Shown: positions 9,592 to 18,652 of the stretch, piece by piece
Layout: the number at the start of each line of letters is the position of its first letter
How positions within the stretch are numbered: the stretch's first letter is position 1
Assembly (NCBI GenBank): GCA_017621225.1
Contig: JAGATN010000010.1
Coordinates: 62,001 to 126,000, forward strand
Length of the DNA stretch: 64,000 nt
Direction of reading: 5' to 3'
DNA from: Muribaculaceae bacterium
GTDB taxonomy: Bacteria; Bacteroidota; Bacteroidia; Bacteroidales; Muribaculaceae
Made by a program: the position numbers and the translations under genes
Notes under the pieces: model-generated
The model's input: the letters and a program-made list of their open reading frames with translations, nothing else
The model's database searches: none
Told to the model about the DNA's origin: nothing

Positions 9592-10590
9592 ATGCCCCGC
9601 TTTTCTGTAATAGTACCGGTTTACAACCGAATTGACGAAGTTGACGACCTGCTAAAAAGCTTGAGCCAACAGACATATACCGATTTCGAAACCATAATAG
9701 TGGAAGATGGGTCAACACAGCCATGCAAAGAGGCCGTCGACCGCTATTCCGGAAAAATCGACATACTATATTTCGCCAAGTCAAACGAGGGCCGATCCAT
9801 TGCCCGAAATTACGGACTCGAGCATGCCAGTGGCCGCTATTTCGTGTTTTTCGACAGCGATTGCGTAATTCCCCCCGACTATTTCAAGATACTGGCCGAA
9901 AACCTCGACCGCACCGACCTCGACTGCTTCGGAGGCCCCGATGCCGCGCACGAATCGTTTACCGACACGCAGAAAGCCATCAACTATGCCATGACTTCGT
10001 TTCTCACCACCGGAGGCATACGAGGCGGAAAGATACAACTTGAAAAATTCGTGCCCCGCACCTTCAACATGGGCTATCGGCGCGGCGTGTACGAAGCCGT
10101 CGGCGGCTTCAGAGAAATGTTTTCGGAAGACATCGACATGAGCACGCGCATACGTCAGGCCGGATTTTCGGTCGGACTCATCCGCGACGCATACGTCTAT
10201 CATAAGCGCCGCGTGGATTTTCGCAAATTCATGCGCCAGGTATACGTTTTCGGCATGTCGCGCATCACGTTGAAAATGCTCTATCCCGGATCATTGAAGT
10301 TGGTGCACACGTTGCCCGCCATCGCCGTGCTGGCCGGACTGGCATGCCTCATACTCGGCATCACCGTATGGGTATGGTGGTTTCTGCCGTTAGGAATATA
10401 TCTCTCGGCCATATTCGTCGATGCCCTCGCCAAAACCCGATCGATAAAAATAGCCCTTACGGCCGTTCCGGCATCGATAATACAGATAGCCGGTTACGGA
10501 TGCGGATTTTTAAAGGCGTTCATCACCAAGATATTGCTTGGACGCGGACGCGACATCAACGAGGAGATAGCGCTCAGAAAAGGCAAATGA
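9592..10590 (+). CDS. family 2 glycosyltransferase with C-terminal membrane segments
   Basis: The protein is 332 aa. The N-terminal GT-A domain opens with FSVIVPVYNR and has VEDGST and the DxD-type metal and sugar-nucleotide site FFDSDC (about 86-91). SEDIDMSTRIRQAG resembles the ED-containing acceptor region of processive or polyprenyl-linked GT2 enzymes. The last 90 residues contain about two to three hydrophobic helices, so it is probably anchored in the inner membrane. Donor and acceptor cannot be deduced. It stands 41 bases after nspC and 61 before radC, in a loose same-strand group without an obvious shared pathway. Confidence 0.85.
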   Translation: MPRFSVIVPVYNRIDEVDDLLKSLSQQTYTDFETIIVEDGSTQPCKEAVDRYSGKIDILYFAKSNEGRSIARNYGLEHASGRYFVFFDSDCVIPPDYFKILAENLDRTDLDCFGGPDAAHESFTDTQKAINYAMTSFLTTGGIRGGKIQLEKFVPRTFNMGYRRGVYEAVGGFREMFSEDIDMSTRIRQAGFSVGLIRDAYVYHKRRVDFRKFMRQVYVFGMSRITLKMLYPGSLKLVHTLPAIAVLAGLACLILGITVWVWWFLPLGIYLSAIFVDALAKTRSIKIALTAVPASIIQIAGYGCGFLKAFITKILLGRGRDINEEIALRKGK

Positions 10591-10651
10591 CGCTCCGAAC
10601 GCGTCAGGCACAATCAGAAAACCATAATTATCAATAAAACGACATTCTGTA

Positions 10652-11350
10652 ATGGAAAAAGCATATTCAGGACGCATAGCCGACTTAAGCAACGACGACA
10701 AGCCGCGCGAAAAAGCGATTAAACATGGCATACGCACATTGAGCAATGCCGAACTGATAGCCATAATATTCGGCGGAGGCATACCCGGCAAATCGGTAAT
10801 CGACCTTAGCAAGGAGATACTTGCTTCGTGCAATCACAGCCTTGCCGACTTAGCCACCATGTCGATATCCGAAATGTCGAAAAGATATCATGGCATTGGC
10901 CCGGCAAAGGCAGTTGCGCTCGCGGCAGCATTTGAATTGGGGTTCAGATGTCGCGACGAACGCCCCGACAAGGAGTATACGGTAAAAACATCGGCCGACG
11001 CATACGCCGCCATACGCGGACATCTGGAGCATCTGCGGCATGAGGAATTCTGGATACTCATATTGTCGCGGTCAAACAAAATCAAGCATATGGAGCGCAT
11101 AAGCTCCGGAGGCACATCGGCCACGATTGTCGACATAAAAATTTTGATAAAGTGCGCCACCGACCAATTGGCCTCGGCGATAATACTCGCCCACAACCAT
11201 CCGTCGGGCAACTGCCGTCCAAGCGGCGAGGACGACAAGCTCACGCAACGCATCAAGGCCGTTGCCGAGCTCCTCGACATACGTGTAGTCGACCACCTGA
11301 TCGTGACGCCTGAAAAATACACCTCGTATGCCGACGAAGGCCGCCTATAA
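10652..11350 (+). CDS. radC: RadC family JAB/MPN-domain protein
   Basis: The protein is 232 aa. The N-terminal half carries a helix-hairpin-helix-like segment (YHGIGPAKAVALAAAFELG). The C-terminal half is a JAB1/MPN metallopeptidase-like domain with the motif AHNHPSGNCRPSGEDD (180-195), which supplies two His and one Asp zinc ligands, and an upstream Glu in HLRHEEFW. RadC proteins were linked to DNA repair, but the cellular role remains unclear. Length is normal for the family. It is followed by a 61-base gap and then the convergent broken outer membrane gene. Confidence 0.93.
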   Translation: MEKAYSGRIADLSNDDKPREKAIKHGIRTLSNAELIAIIFGGGIPGKSVIDLSKEILASCNHSLADLATMSISEMSKRYHGIGPAKAVALAAAFELGFRCRDERPDKEYTVKTSADAYAAIRGHLEHLRHEEFWILILSRSNKIKHMERISSGGTSATIVDIKILIKCATDQLASAIILAHNHPSGNCRPSGEDDKLTQRIKAVAELLDIRVVDHLIVTPEKYTSYADEGRL

Positions 11351-11411
11351 TTCCCCTTCCGCGTTTAAACAAGCCCGTAGCCACCACAACTCCAAGATGT
11401 TGCATTTAATC

Positions 11412-14328
11412 TTATTCCTTTGATGGTTTTTTATTAAACTTCCATACGATGTGTAGCATAATGTTTCGCGTAATTGTGTTGCTTAAGGTCTCTACGCGAC
11501 CCTGAGCGTTAATAGTTTTACGTACTGCTCTAAGTTGACCAAGCAAATCATGAATGGATAGTTTCACCAACCATAGCTTCCGTTTATCAATGCAACGGCT
11601 CAAATTGGCATCCCAAACCCATTCGTCAGTATTCATCGCTCTATCACTATAACCTCGGCGCATAAACAGATTCAAATCGGTATTAAAATCAACGCCAAGC
11701 GGCAGCGGAGCATTCAGGTTGAGCGTGTAGAGAAAATCGACTTGACTTAGCGTTTCGAATTCCTCTTGTGCTGATGTGAGGCGTTCCCAATCAGCCGATG
11801 CCTTGAATCCGGCGTGCCACTTGGAATAACGATAGTCAACACCTACGGCCGGAGAAACATGCATATTGTGTACGATGCTTCTGTTGAAATCGATATTTGT
11901 TCCCGTATTGGAGAAATCGACACTGCGATTCAAGCTTACATCTGTGCCTACATTGAGCAACCAACGCTTTTCCTTATCAACTGACTGACTCAAGCTCCCG
12001 GAAGCTCGCAAACCTCTATTTCCGTTTATATTCCAAGGTGTATAGGTGTAACCGCCCGTCTGTGTATCAAACCGTCGCAATTGGCCTATTGCATTATCAA
12101 TGGTGTGCAGATATAGTCCCAAATTCCATTGGCGCATTATTTCTTGTTGAAATCCGCTCCACTCCGTCGTAAGATAGTATTCATATGACGATTTTAACGA
12201 AGGATTGCCAATAAAAACAGACAAGGGATTGCTATTATCACGAACGTCAAGCATTAATGTTTGCGAAGGCGAATTATGCTGTACATTTAAGCGCAACAGC
12301 ACCCCTTTTAACTTAAATGACACTTGCGGCCACGTATATGCTTCTTTGCGAATATGTGATTGTTTCATTTCGGGGCGCCATTCATTCAGGCGTTCGTATG
12401 TGACGTTGAGAGGTAGACGAACCTGTATCTGCAAATCCCCCGTTTGGTAAAACCATCTTAATTCTGCCGAATTACATCTATAAAAGTGGGTACGGTGGTA
12501 GCTATTCAGTGAATCAACGCAATGTTCATATAAGTTTGCAGCAGAAGGAAGCAATCCCATTGGGGCTTCGTCGGGCATCCATTCGTCGCCCAATCTATCC
12601 AATCTGTAAAGCATACGTTCCGACGACCTGAATCGCTGTGTGTACCTATAAGTAAAAAACAACTTACTTACTTTTCTCATTCTTGAAATGTCGACAATAG
12701 GGTAATCAGCCACTAAGTTATAGTCATAATTACTCTCCGGCCTATTGTCATACCGATTACGTTTATCGGCCGCATTGTTAGCCGTAAGCAGTTTATAGTG
12801 TTGCATATCATAGCCCCACTCATGGCGATAATTATATCCGGCTCTTAGATTAATCGGATTCATATGCAATGATTTAAGGCTTATACTCGTAATCATATCT
12901 CCGCCGGTGCTCCATTTGTGCGTACGGCCAACATCTTGCGTGTTAAGCAGGTTGAGAAAATCATCGCCGCAGTCGCCGGCAATGATGACCGAATCAAGCC
13001 CTTCACGCCCTAACAGCCTGTTTCCTTCGGCAGAACGATGCCGTCCATGGTGTCGATCGTAAGAATAGGTAAGACTTGGCGAAAAACGCACATACGTTTT
13101 AGGCAAAACAAAGATGAAACCATTATTCCAGTTTGCATAAACATTCTTATTCAGTTGCTCCCTATAAGCAGTAGTGTAGACAAAATCCGTACCGGGAAGA
13201 AACGATGTAGCAGATGAGAATTGCGTCAAATCCTTATCATCCACTCCGGCCTTAAGCGTCGAGTGATAGCGTATTTTTCTATTACGGCTTTCCACATAAT
13301 AAAAAGCGCCCGCTTCTGCCATCTTTGTCACCCCCTCCTTCTTCATATGTTCTTCCCAATTGCCCGAATCGGTCTGCGGACTACCGCTCATATTCACATT
13401 ATTACAAGTGGCGTATAGCATTACAAGTGGCGTATAGCGATATCCGTGATTTGTCGGAAAAGCGCAGCCCGAACAGACGTGCCAACATCGGATTGGATTG
13501 ATAAACCGAATGGGCCAACTCTGCATTGGCAATATAACTCTGTGCATATTGCAGCTTCAAGGCCACATCCAACACCCAGGGGTCGTCGACGCGTGGCTTC
13601 TTTTCGTCAGGCGATCGCGTCAGGTAAGCATCATCCGGTGTCTTTTGGTAAGCCTTTACCTTATTTACCATATAGGCCGGAAGATTTTACAGAGCAACTT
13701 TAGGATCGCCACTAAAAAAATCCTTACCATTGACCAACAGACTGCTTACGAAATGCCCATTTACAGTGATGCGTCCACCGGATTCAAGACGCACTCCGGG
13801 TAGTTGCTTGATGAGTTCGTCGAGCATGGATCCCTCCGCCATCTGAAACGCATTGGCATCGTAGACGAGAGTATCCCCTTTCATCACCATCATAATTCTC
13901 GAAGCAGTCACCGTCACTTCATTTAAATTTCGATCAAATTCTCTTTGCAACCGTATAAATCCGATGTTACGTATCACTTCATGATTACGTTCCTCGGAGG
14001 GAAGTATATTCAAATCATAATATGATGTTTCATATCCTTTGCTTTCCACGCGGACTATATACTTAAATGGTAGTTTAACGTGACTATTTTCGTAAACGAA
14101 TTCATACCGTTCTATCACATCACCTATTATTTTGATTCGTTTAAACGTGTCGACTTCTGCGCTGTCGGTTTGTGAAAGTAGTGACACACGCGAATGTATC
14201 AATGACGATTCCGTAATCGCGTCGATGGGTTTCACCGTCATGTACAGGTAAGTCTTCTGAGCAAAAGCCATGACGGAAAAACAAAACATTATTAGAAATG
14301 TGACTTGACGTGTAGGTATGGATTTCAT
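11412..14328 (-). pseudogene. broken TonB-receptor-like outer membrane beta-barrel protein gene
   Basis: Three open segments on the minus strand make one disrupted gene of about 970 codons. The first (from ATG 14328) has a signal peptide (MKSIPTRQVTFLIMFCFSVM...FA), a regulatory or carboxypeptidase-like N-domain, and a TonB plug motif (LNEVTVTASR ... LPGVRLESGG ... VNGKDFFSGDPKVAL). It stops at TAA 13687-13689; reading through, the next codons give NLPAYMVNKVKAY in the same frame, the normal continuation of the family. The second segment ends at 13402, inside an exact 19-bp tandem duplication that shifts the frame. The third (from about 13400 to 11412) encodes the beta-barrel and ends in a strand-like tail (LHIVWKFNKKPSKE). 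Deleting one 19-bp copy restores RISLYATCNNVNMSG. AT content is higher than in the neighbouring genes. Confidence 0.88.
13401..13438. repeat. exact 19-bp tandem duplication causing a frameshift
   Basis: The unit ATTACAAGTGGCGTATAGC occurs at 13401-13419 and again at 13420-13438 with no mismatch. Nineteen is not a multiple of three, so the duplication shifts the reading frame of the outer membrane protein gene on the minus strand. Confidence 0.97.
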
Positions 14329-14406
14329 TTTTTTTGAGTCAAACATAATATAGTCCTTTTATGATATCAGTTTATGTGCATATTTGTTCTGCATCATATT
14401 CGGCCG

Positions 14407-14437
14407 CAAATATACAACTATAATTGTAGATAGCAAA
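14407..14437 (-). promoter_or_regulatory. promoter of the broken outer membrane protein gene
   Basis: On the minus strand, TTTG (14437-14434), a 19-base spacer and TATATTTG (14414-14407) form a full Bacteroidetes -33/-7 pair. It lies about 80 bases before the ATG at 14328. The promoter looks intact although the gene is broken. Confidence 0.6.
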
Positions 14438-14854
14438 AAATGAAATTTAATTTGATTAGCGTAATTTACCATACTTCCCATCATATTTATGCATAACAAT
14501 CCGACGCGCCATATACAATAATGATTATAAGCGGTTGACTTCGCTCGCTGAAAGGCGACCTCATGAATCCATTATATATTTATATGTGCTGTTAGGATTA
14601 TTGACAATAGGCGAATGTTATCCTATTTTGTTATTTTTCTTGTTCTAATGGGAATAGCGCTTAACTTCGGCAATAAATTTGATTTATTGCCGAAATTAAG
14701 TTTGGCTAATCGTCTTACAGAAGTAGGCTCGTCTTTGCCATTTGCCATATTCTTCAGTACGCCGGTGCTTTCATGACGTCGCTTGTCCGAAGTCGTTAGT
14801 ATAGTATTTAGGCCAATATTGAGGTATTTATGATTTATTTATATAATATTAGCC
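14438..14854. other. AT-rich gene-poor interval with one strong hairpin
   Basis: No convincing gene is seen between the divergent promoters of the broken outer membrane gene and bamD. The interval is AT-rich. The only clear structure is the inverted repeat at 14660-14700. A minus-strand frame of about 68 codons without an early ATG ends at 14623; it is probably chance or a remnant. Confidence 0.5.
14660..14700. repeat. 18-bp inverted repeat (hairpin)
   Basis: CTTAACTTCGGCAATAAA (14660-14677) and its near-exact reverse complement (14683-14700) flank a 5-base loop, with one mismatch. There is no flanking U-tract in either direction, so it is not a standard terminator. It could be an element end, an operator or a cruciform. 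Confidence 0.75.
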
Positions 14855-14882
14855 TTTGTTATATGGAAAAATTGTAACTTTG
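14855..14882 (+). promoter_or_regulatory. promoter of bamD-rpoZ
   Basis: TTTG (14855-14858) and TAACTTTG (14875-14882) match the Bacteroidetes consensus with a 16-base spacer, 38 bases before the bamD ATG. Confidence 0.55.
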
Positions 14883-14920
14883 CAAATTGTAAAATATATC
14901 ATATCGTTTAGACAAAGACT

Positions 14921-15721
14921 ATGCTCAGACACCTTATATGGATGGCAATCGCCGTACTGCTGACTTCATGCGGTGAGTACCAGAAAGTTCTCAAAAGCAC
15001 CGACATGGATTATAAATTCGATTTCGCGAAACGCGCTTTCGAAGAAAAGAAATATACCCAAGCCACATCGATACTTACCGAAATAATAACTCGCCTGAAA
15101 GGATACGAAAAAGCCGAAGATGCATTGTATCTGTTGGCTCTAAGTTATTACGAAAGCAACGATTACGTAAATTCGGGCGCATACTTCAAAACCTATTACA
15201 ACCGTTACCCCAAAGGTAAATACACCGAGCTCGCACGTTTTTATTGCGGATACGGATATTACCTCGACTCGCCCGAAACGCAGCTCGACCAGAGCGACAC
15301 GATGAAAGGCATCGAGGAGCTGCAAGGATTTCTCGACTACTTTCCGCGTAGCGACAAAGTAAACATAGCACAAAACGCCATATTCGAGCTTCAAGACAAA
15401 CTCACGCTCAAGCAGCTCGAAAATGCTCAACTATACTACAATCTGGGCAATTACATGGGCAACAATTATGAATCGGCCATCATAGTGGCACAAAACGCCA
15501 TCAAGAATTATCCCTATTCGCGCTACAAGGAAGACCTCGAGCTGCTGGTGCTCAAATCGCGCTATCAGGAGGCCGCACAGAGCGTCGAAGAAAAGAAGGC
15601 CGACCGCTTCCGCGAGGTGATTGACGAATACTATTCGTTTGTCAACAACTATCCCGACAGCCCCAATCGCCAAGAAGCCGACAACATATTGAAGATTGCG
15701 CAAAGCCACGTAGGCGAATGA
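14921..15721 (+). CDS. bamD: outer membrane assembly lipoprotein BamD
   Basis: The protein is 266 aa. A lipoprotein signal peptide ends at the lipobox LLTSCGEY (Cys17). The mature part is helical with TPR-like repeats, recognisable as BamD/YfiO: FAKRAFEEKKYTQATSIL, YYESNDYVNSGAYFKTYYN and NYPYSRYKEDLELLVLKS. BamD is part of the BAM complex that inserts beta-barrel proteins into the outer membrane and should be essential. It lies directly upstream of the omega subunit gene (60 bases), the usual Bacteroidales order. Confidence 0.92.
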   Translation: MLRHLIWMAIAVLLTSCGEYQKVLKSTDMDYKFDFAKRAFEEKKYTQATSILTEIITRLKGYEKAEDALYLLALSYYESNDYVNSGAYFKTYYNRYPKGKYTELARFYCGYGYYLDSPETQLDQSDTMKGIEELQGFLDYFPRSDKVNIAQNAIFELQDKLTLKQLENAQLYYNLGNYMGNNYESAIIVAQNAIKNYPYSRYKEDLELLVLKSRYQEAAQSVEEKKADRFREVIDEYYSFVNNYPDSPNRQEADNILKIAQSHVGE

Positions 15722-15781
15722 GGCTTGGCAACGCAACCCACACCGATACAACAAAAAAACATTAATATAGCATATAGCAAT

Positions 15782-16117
15782 ATGGATTACAAAAAAACAA
15801 ATGCTCCGCTCAACACCGTGACCCGCGACATGATCGAACTTTCACAAGACACGGGCAACGTCTACGAAACAGTGCGCATCATTGCAAAGAGGGCAAATCA
15901 GATTGCCGGCGAAATGAAACACGATCTGGAGAAGAAACTTCAGGAATTCGCATCGCTGAACGACAATCTTGAGGAAATCTCGGAAAACCGTGAGCAAATT
16001 GAAATATCCCGCTACTACGAAAAGCTCCCCAAACCCACCCTCATTGCCACTCAGGAATACGTGGAGCACAAGATACACTTCAGAAATCCGGCCAAGGACA
16101 AGCCCAATCTCGACTGA
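15782..16117 (+). CDS. rpoZ: RNA polymerase omega subunit (Rpb6-like)
   Basis: The protein is 111 aa, beginning MDYKKTNAPLNTVTRDM. This is the conserved N-terminus of the Bacteroidetes omega/Rpb6 protein, so the ATG at 15782 is chosen over an upstream ATG at 15725. Further markers are TGNVYETVRIIAKRANQI, EISENREQIEISRYYEKLP and a C-terminal KIHFRNPAK. Omega helps assemble the beta' subunit in RNA polymerase. It is co-oriented with bamD. Confidence 0.92.
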   Translation: MDYKKTNAPLNTVTRDMIELSQDTGNVYETVRIIAKRANQIAGEMKHDLEKKLQEFASLNDNLEEISENREQIEISRYYEKLPKPTLIATQEYVEHKIHFRNPAKDKPNLD

Positions 16118-16195
16118 TATTTTGACAAATCGGCATAGTGGCGATTGGTGAAAAGCGCGTGCGCGACATTTTTTCCGGCTGCTTTCGAAAAAGCA

Positions 16196-16227
16196 TTTGG
16201 ATATGTTAAAATTAATCACTACCTTTG
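16196..16227 (+). promoter_or_regulatory. promoter of rpsO
   Basis: TTTG (16196-16199), a 20-base spacer and TACCTTTG (16220-16227) make a near-ideal Bacteroidetes promoter. It predicts a leader of about 45-50 bases before the rpsO ATG at 16281. Confidence 0.65.
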
Positions 16228-16280
16228 CCGACTCAAAAACATAACTATATTTAATATTAACTTTAAAAACTTTCAAAAGA

Positions 16281-16556
16281 ATGCATTTGAATTCTGACGA
16301 AAAAGTAGAAATCTTCGAGAAATACGGTAAGAGCAAGACTGATACAGGCTCACCCGAAGCTCAGATAGCATTATTCTCGGTCCGTATCGCTCATTTGACT
16401 GAACACCTCAAGTCAAATCACAAAGATTATACAACTGCACGTGCTCTTAAAATGTTGGTAGGTAAGCGTCGTCGTCTCCTCGATTATCTGATCAAGAAAG
16501 ACATCAACCGCTACCGTGCCATCATTGCACAAAAAGAGCTTGGAATCAGAAAGTAA
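16281..16556 (+). CDS. rpsO: 30S ribosomal protein S15
   Basis: The protein is 91 aa with the full S15 pattern: EIFEKYGKSKTDTGSPE, QIALFSVRIAHLTEHLK, HKDYTTARALKMLVGKRRRLL, DYLIKKDINRYR and a C-terminal LGIRK. It binds 16S rRNA helix 22 and nucleates the platform of the small subunit. It is monocistronic, with its own promoter upstream and a terminator 34 bases after the stop. Confidence 0.97.
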   Translation: MHLNSDEKVEIFEKYGKSKTDTGSPEAQIALFSVRIAHLTEHLKSNHKDYTTARALKMLVGKRRRLLDYLIKKDINRYRAIIAQKELGIRK

Positions 16557-16590
16557 TCAATCGATTATTTCTATCCAACGAACAAGGCTA

Positions 16591-16621
16591 AAACCTCCCT
16601 GCTTAAAGGGGAGGTTTTTTT
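16591..16621 (+). terminator. Rho-independent terminator of rpsO
   Basis: AACCTCCC and GGGAGGTT form a GC-rich stem with a short loop (TGCTTAAAG region), followed by a run of T to 16621. Confidence 0.9.
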
Positions 16622-16672
16622 GTTATTGCATTTTTTAGCATAGCAATGCAAAACATTTCAAACGGAATTTGT

Positions 16673-16680
16673 TAATTTTG
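16673..16680 (+). promoter_or_regulatory. -7 element upstream of the YihY/BrkB gene
   Basis: TAATTTTG (16673-16680) fits TAnnTTTG and lies 26 bases before the ATG at 16707. No exact TTTG is seen at -33. Confidence 0.45.
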
Positions 16681-16706
16681 TAATTGTTTATAGTTTCGTT
16701 TTGCAT

Positions 16707-18065
16707 ATGCCGACAAACAGCGATTCCACAAATCAATCGAAAATAGCGCGCCTGTATAAGCGTGCGGTCGACGCCTGGAATTACTTTAACGTAGGCATAT
16801 GGCGCAATACCGACAACACCCTGAAGGTAAACATTATCAAAACCTTGAGCCTGACGGTGCGCTCTTTTTTAAGCACTAATTTGCAGTCAAAAGCGTGTGC
16901 GCTGACCTACAACACGCTACTCGCCATAGTTCCGGCATTGGCTCTCGTATTCGCAATAGGCAGAGGGTTCGGACTGCAAAACCTAATATCAACGCAACTT
17001 TACAAATACCTGCCGTCGCAGCACAAGGCACTCGAAGCCGCATTGGGATTCGTCGACTCATATCTGTCGCAGGCATCCGAAGGCATATTCGTAGGCGTAG
17101 GCATAATATTCCTGCTCTGGACGTTGATATCGCTGCTCGGCAACGTAGAAGACACGTTCAACACCATATGGCAGGTAAGGGAAGGCCGAAGCTTCTGGCG
17201 AAAAATAACCGACTATACGGCCATATTCCTCGTGCTGCCCATACTTATGATATGCGCCAGCGGTCTCACCATATTAATGTCGACCACGTTACAGTCGCTA
17301 CTGCCCGATCAGATGTTCGGTCCCGTGATAAAGGTAATACTTGATTGCGCAAGCTTCATATTCACATGGCTGTTTTTCGCCGGGGCCTACATGCTGATAC
17401 CGAATACGAGCGTGAAATTCCTGAATGCCCTGATATCGGGCATGGTGGTAGGAACGGCATTCCAGATATTGCAATGGATATTCGTAAGCGGACAGATGTA
17501 CGTGGCCAAATACAACGCCATATACGGAAGCTTCTCGTTTTTGCCGTTAATGCTCATTTGGCTGCAATTGACGTGGCTGATAACGCTCATTGGCGGACTG
17601 GTGTGCTACGCATCACAAAACATCGGCCAATTCAACTTTGCCGACGACGTGAAAAACATATCGCTGAACTATCGTCGGCAGGTGACGCTCGTGATAATGG
17701 CCATCGTGGCCCGACGATTCCAAGCCGGCAAGGCACCCGTAACGGTCTCGGAGATATCCGAACGCTACATGTTGCCACCCAATCTTGCCACCGACATAGT
17801 GATAGATCTTCAAAGAGCCGGGCTGATCAATTTCATCCAAGCCGAAAAAGAATTTAACGAGCATCCGCTTCAGCCTGCGCGCGACATAAGCAACATGTCG
17901 GCAGGCGACGTGATACGCTGTTTGCAAAACTACGGACAAAGCAATTTCATACCCGATTTCGACCACCGATATGCCGAAGCGATAAAAGTGGGCAACGAGA
18001 TTGTGGATGCAATGAGTTCAATTGCCGACTCCGTACCGATAACATCCATCGACATTGACGTTTAA
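16707..18065 (+). CDS. YihY/BrkB-family membrane protein with C-terminal winged-helix-like domain
   Basis: The protein is 452 aa from the ATG at 16707 (MPTNSDSTNQ); an in-frame TTG at 16701 is less likely. The N-terminal 300 residues are the YihY/BrkB core with about six membrane helices: SKACALTYNTLLAIVPALA, LISLLGNVEDTFNTIW, ITDYTAIFLVLPIL, FIFTWLFFAGAYMLIPNT and YGSFSFLPLMLIWLQLTW. E. coli YihY is about 290 aa, so some 140 residues are extra. They include RRQVTLVIMAIVARRF, VSEISERYMLPPNLATDI and LQRAGLIN, which reads as a winged-helix fold on the cytoplasmic side. The function of the family is unsettled (putative transporter; it was once misnamed RNase BN). Confidence 0.85.
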   Translation: MPTNSDSTNQSKIARLYKRAVDAWNYFNVGIWRNTDNTLKVNIIKTLSLTVRSFLSTNLQSKACALTYNTLLAIVPALALVFAIGRGFGLQNLISTQLYKYLPSQHKALEAALGFVDSYLSQASEGIFVGVGIIFLLWTLISLLGNVEDTFNTIWQVREGRSFWRKITDYTAIFLVLPILMICASGLTILMSTTLQSLLPDQMFGPVIKVILDCASFIFTWLFFAGAYMLIPNTSVKFLNALISGMVVGTAFQILQWIFVSGQMYVAKYNAIYGSFSFLPLMLIWLQLTWLITLIGGLVCYASQNIGQFNFADDVKNISLNYRRQVTLVIMAIVARRFQAGKAPVTVSEISERYMLPPNLATDIVIDLQRAGLINFIQAEKEFNEHPLQPARDISNMSAGDVIRCLQNYGQSNFIPDFDHRYAEAIKVGNEIVDAMSSIADSVPITSIDIDV

Positions 18066-18109
18066 TCAACCTAAATACTTTTTTATTAACAATCAAAATC
18101 ATTACTGAA

Positions 18110-18487
18110 ATGAAAAAACAAATTGCAACCAACAACGCACCCGCAGCCATAGGCCCTTATAGCCAGGCAATCGACATGGGCAACATGGTATTCATCTCCG
18201 GCCAGATACCCGTAAACCCCGCTACCGGCGAAGTTCCCGAAGGCATCAAGGCTCAGACTGCTCAGTCAATAGCCAACATCAAGGCCATACTTGCCGAAGC
18301 AGGTCTGAAAATCAACAACGTAATAAAGACCACCGTATTCTTGGCCGACATGAGCCTGTTTGGCGACATGAACGAAGTTTATGGTCAGGAATTCACGATG
18401 CCCTACCCCGCTCGCTCGGCCGTTGCCGTAAAGGAACTGCCCAAGCAGGTGCTCGTGGAAATCGAAACTATTGCTCTTAAGGACTAA
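18110..18487 (+). CDS. ridA: RidA, reactive intermediate/imine deaminase
   Basis: The protein is 125 aa, a complete YjgF/YER057c/UK114 family member: AIGPYSQAIDMGNMVFISGQ, a VIKTTVFLADMSLF segment, and the catalytic arginine in PARSAVAV. It hydrolyses enamine/imine intermediates released by PLP enzymes. The TAA stop (18485-18487) also serves as the left target-site copy of the palindromic element inserted downstream. Before that insertion the ridA and folC stop codons would have overlapped. Confidence 0.95.
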   Translation: MKKQIATNNAPAAIGPYSQAIDMGNMVFISGQIPVNPATGEVPEGIKAQTAQSIANIKAILAEAGLKINNVIKTTVFLADMSLFGDMNEVYGQEFTMPYPARSAVAVKELPKQVLVEIETIALKD

Positions 18488-18652
18488 GAAACTGTTCAAA
18501 TTTATTTGTCGAAGGAATTGAGAGGATTTGTCAAGTAGATTTTTGATATTTATGAAGGAGTTATGGGGTTCCATAATGACTGAATAAATATCAACAAGAT
18601 GCTGACAAAGGCCTCAATGACAAGACAAAATAAATTTTTAAACAGTTTCTAA
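18485..18652. mobile_element. MITE-like palindromic element (162 bp plus TAA target-site copies)
   Basis: The element runs from GAAACTGTTCAAA (18488) to its inverted counterpart ending AACAGTTTC (18649) and is flanked by TAA at 18485-18487 and 18650-18652. The whole length folds as one imperfect hairpin: GATATTTAT pairs with ATAAATATC, and at the tip TTATGG pairs with CCATAA. It has no coding capacity. Terminal inverted repeats plus a 3-bp TNA-type target duplication suggest a non-autonomous derivative of an IS5-superfamily transposon. It sits exactly in the ridA/folC stop-codon overlap and harms neither gene. It may now act as a bidirectional terminator. Confidence 0.75.

Noticed and set aside
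14623-14748. Minus-strand 41-codon frame beginning MANGKDEPTSV
   Set aside because: It overlaps the inverted repeat, has no promoter or known family and lies in a decayed interval; kept only as a possible remnant.
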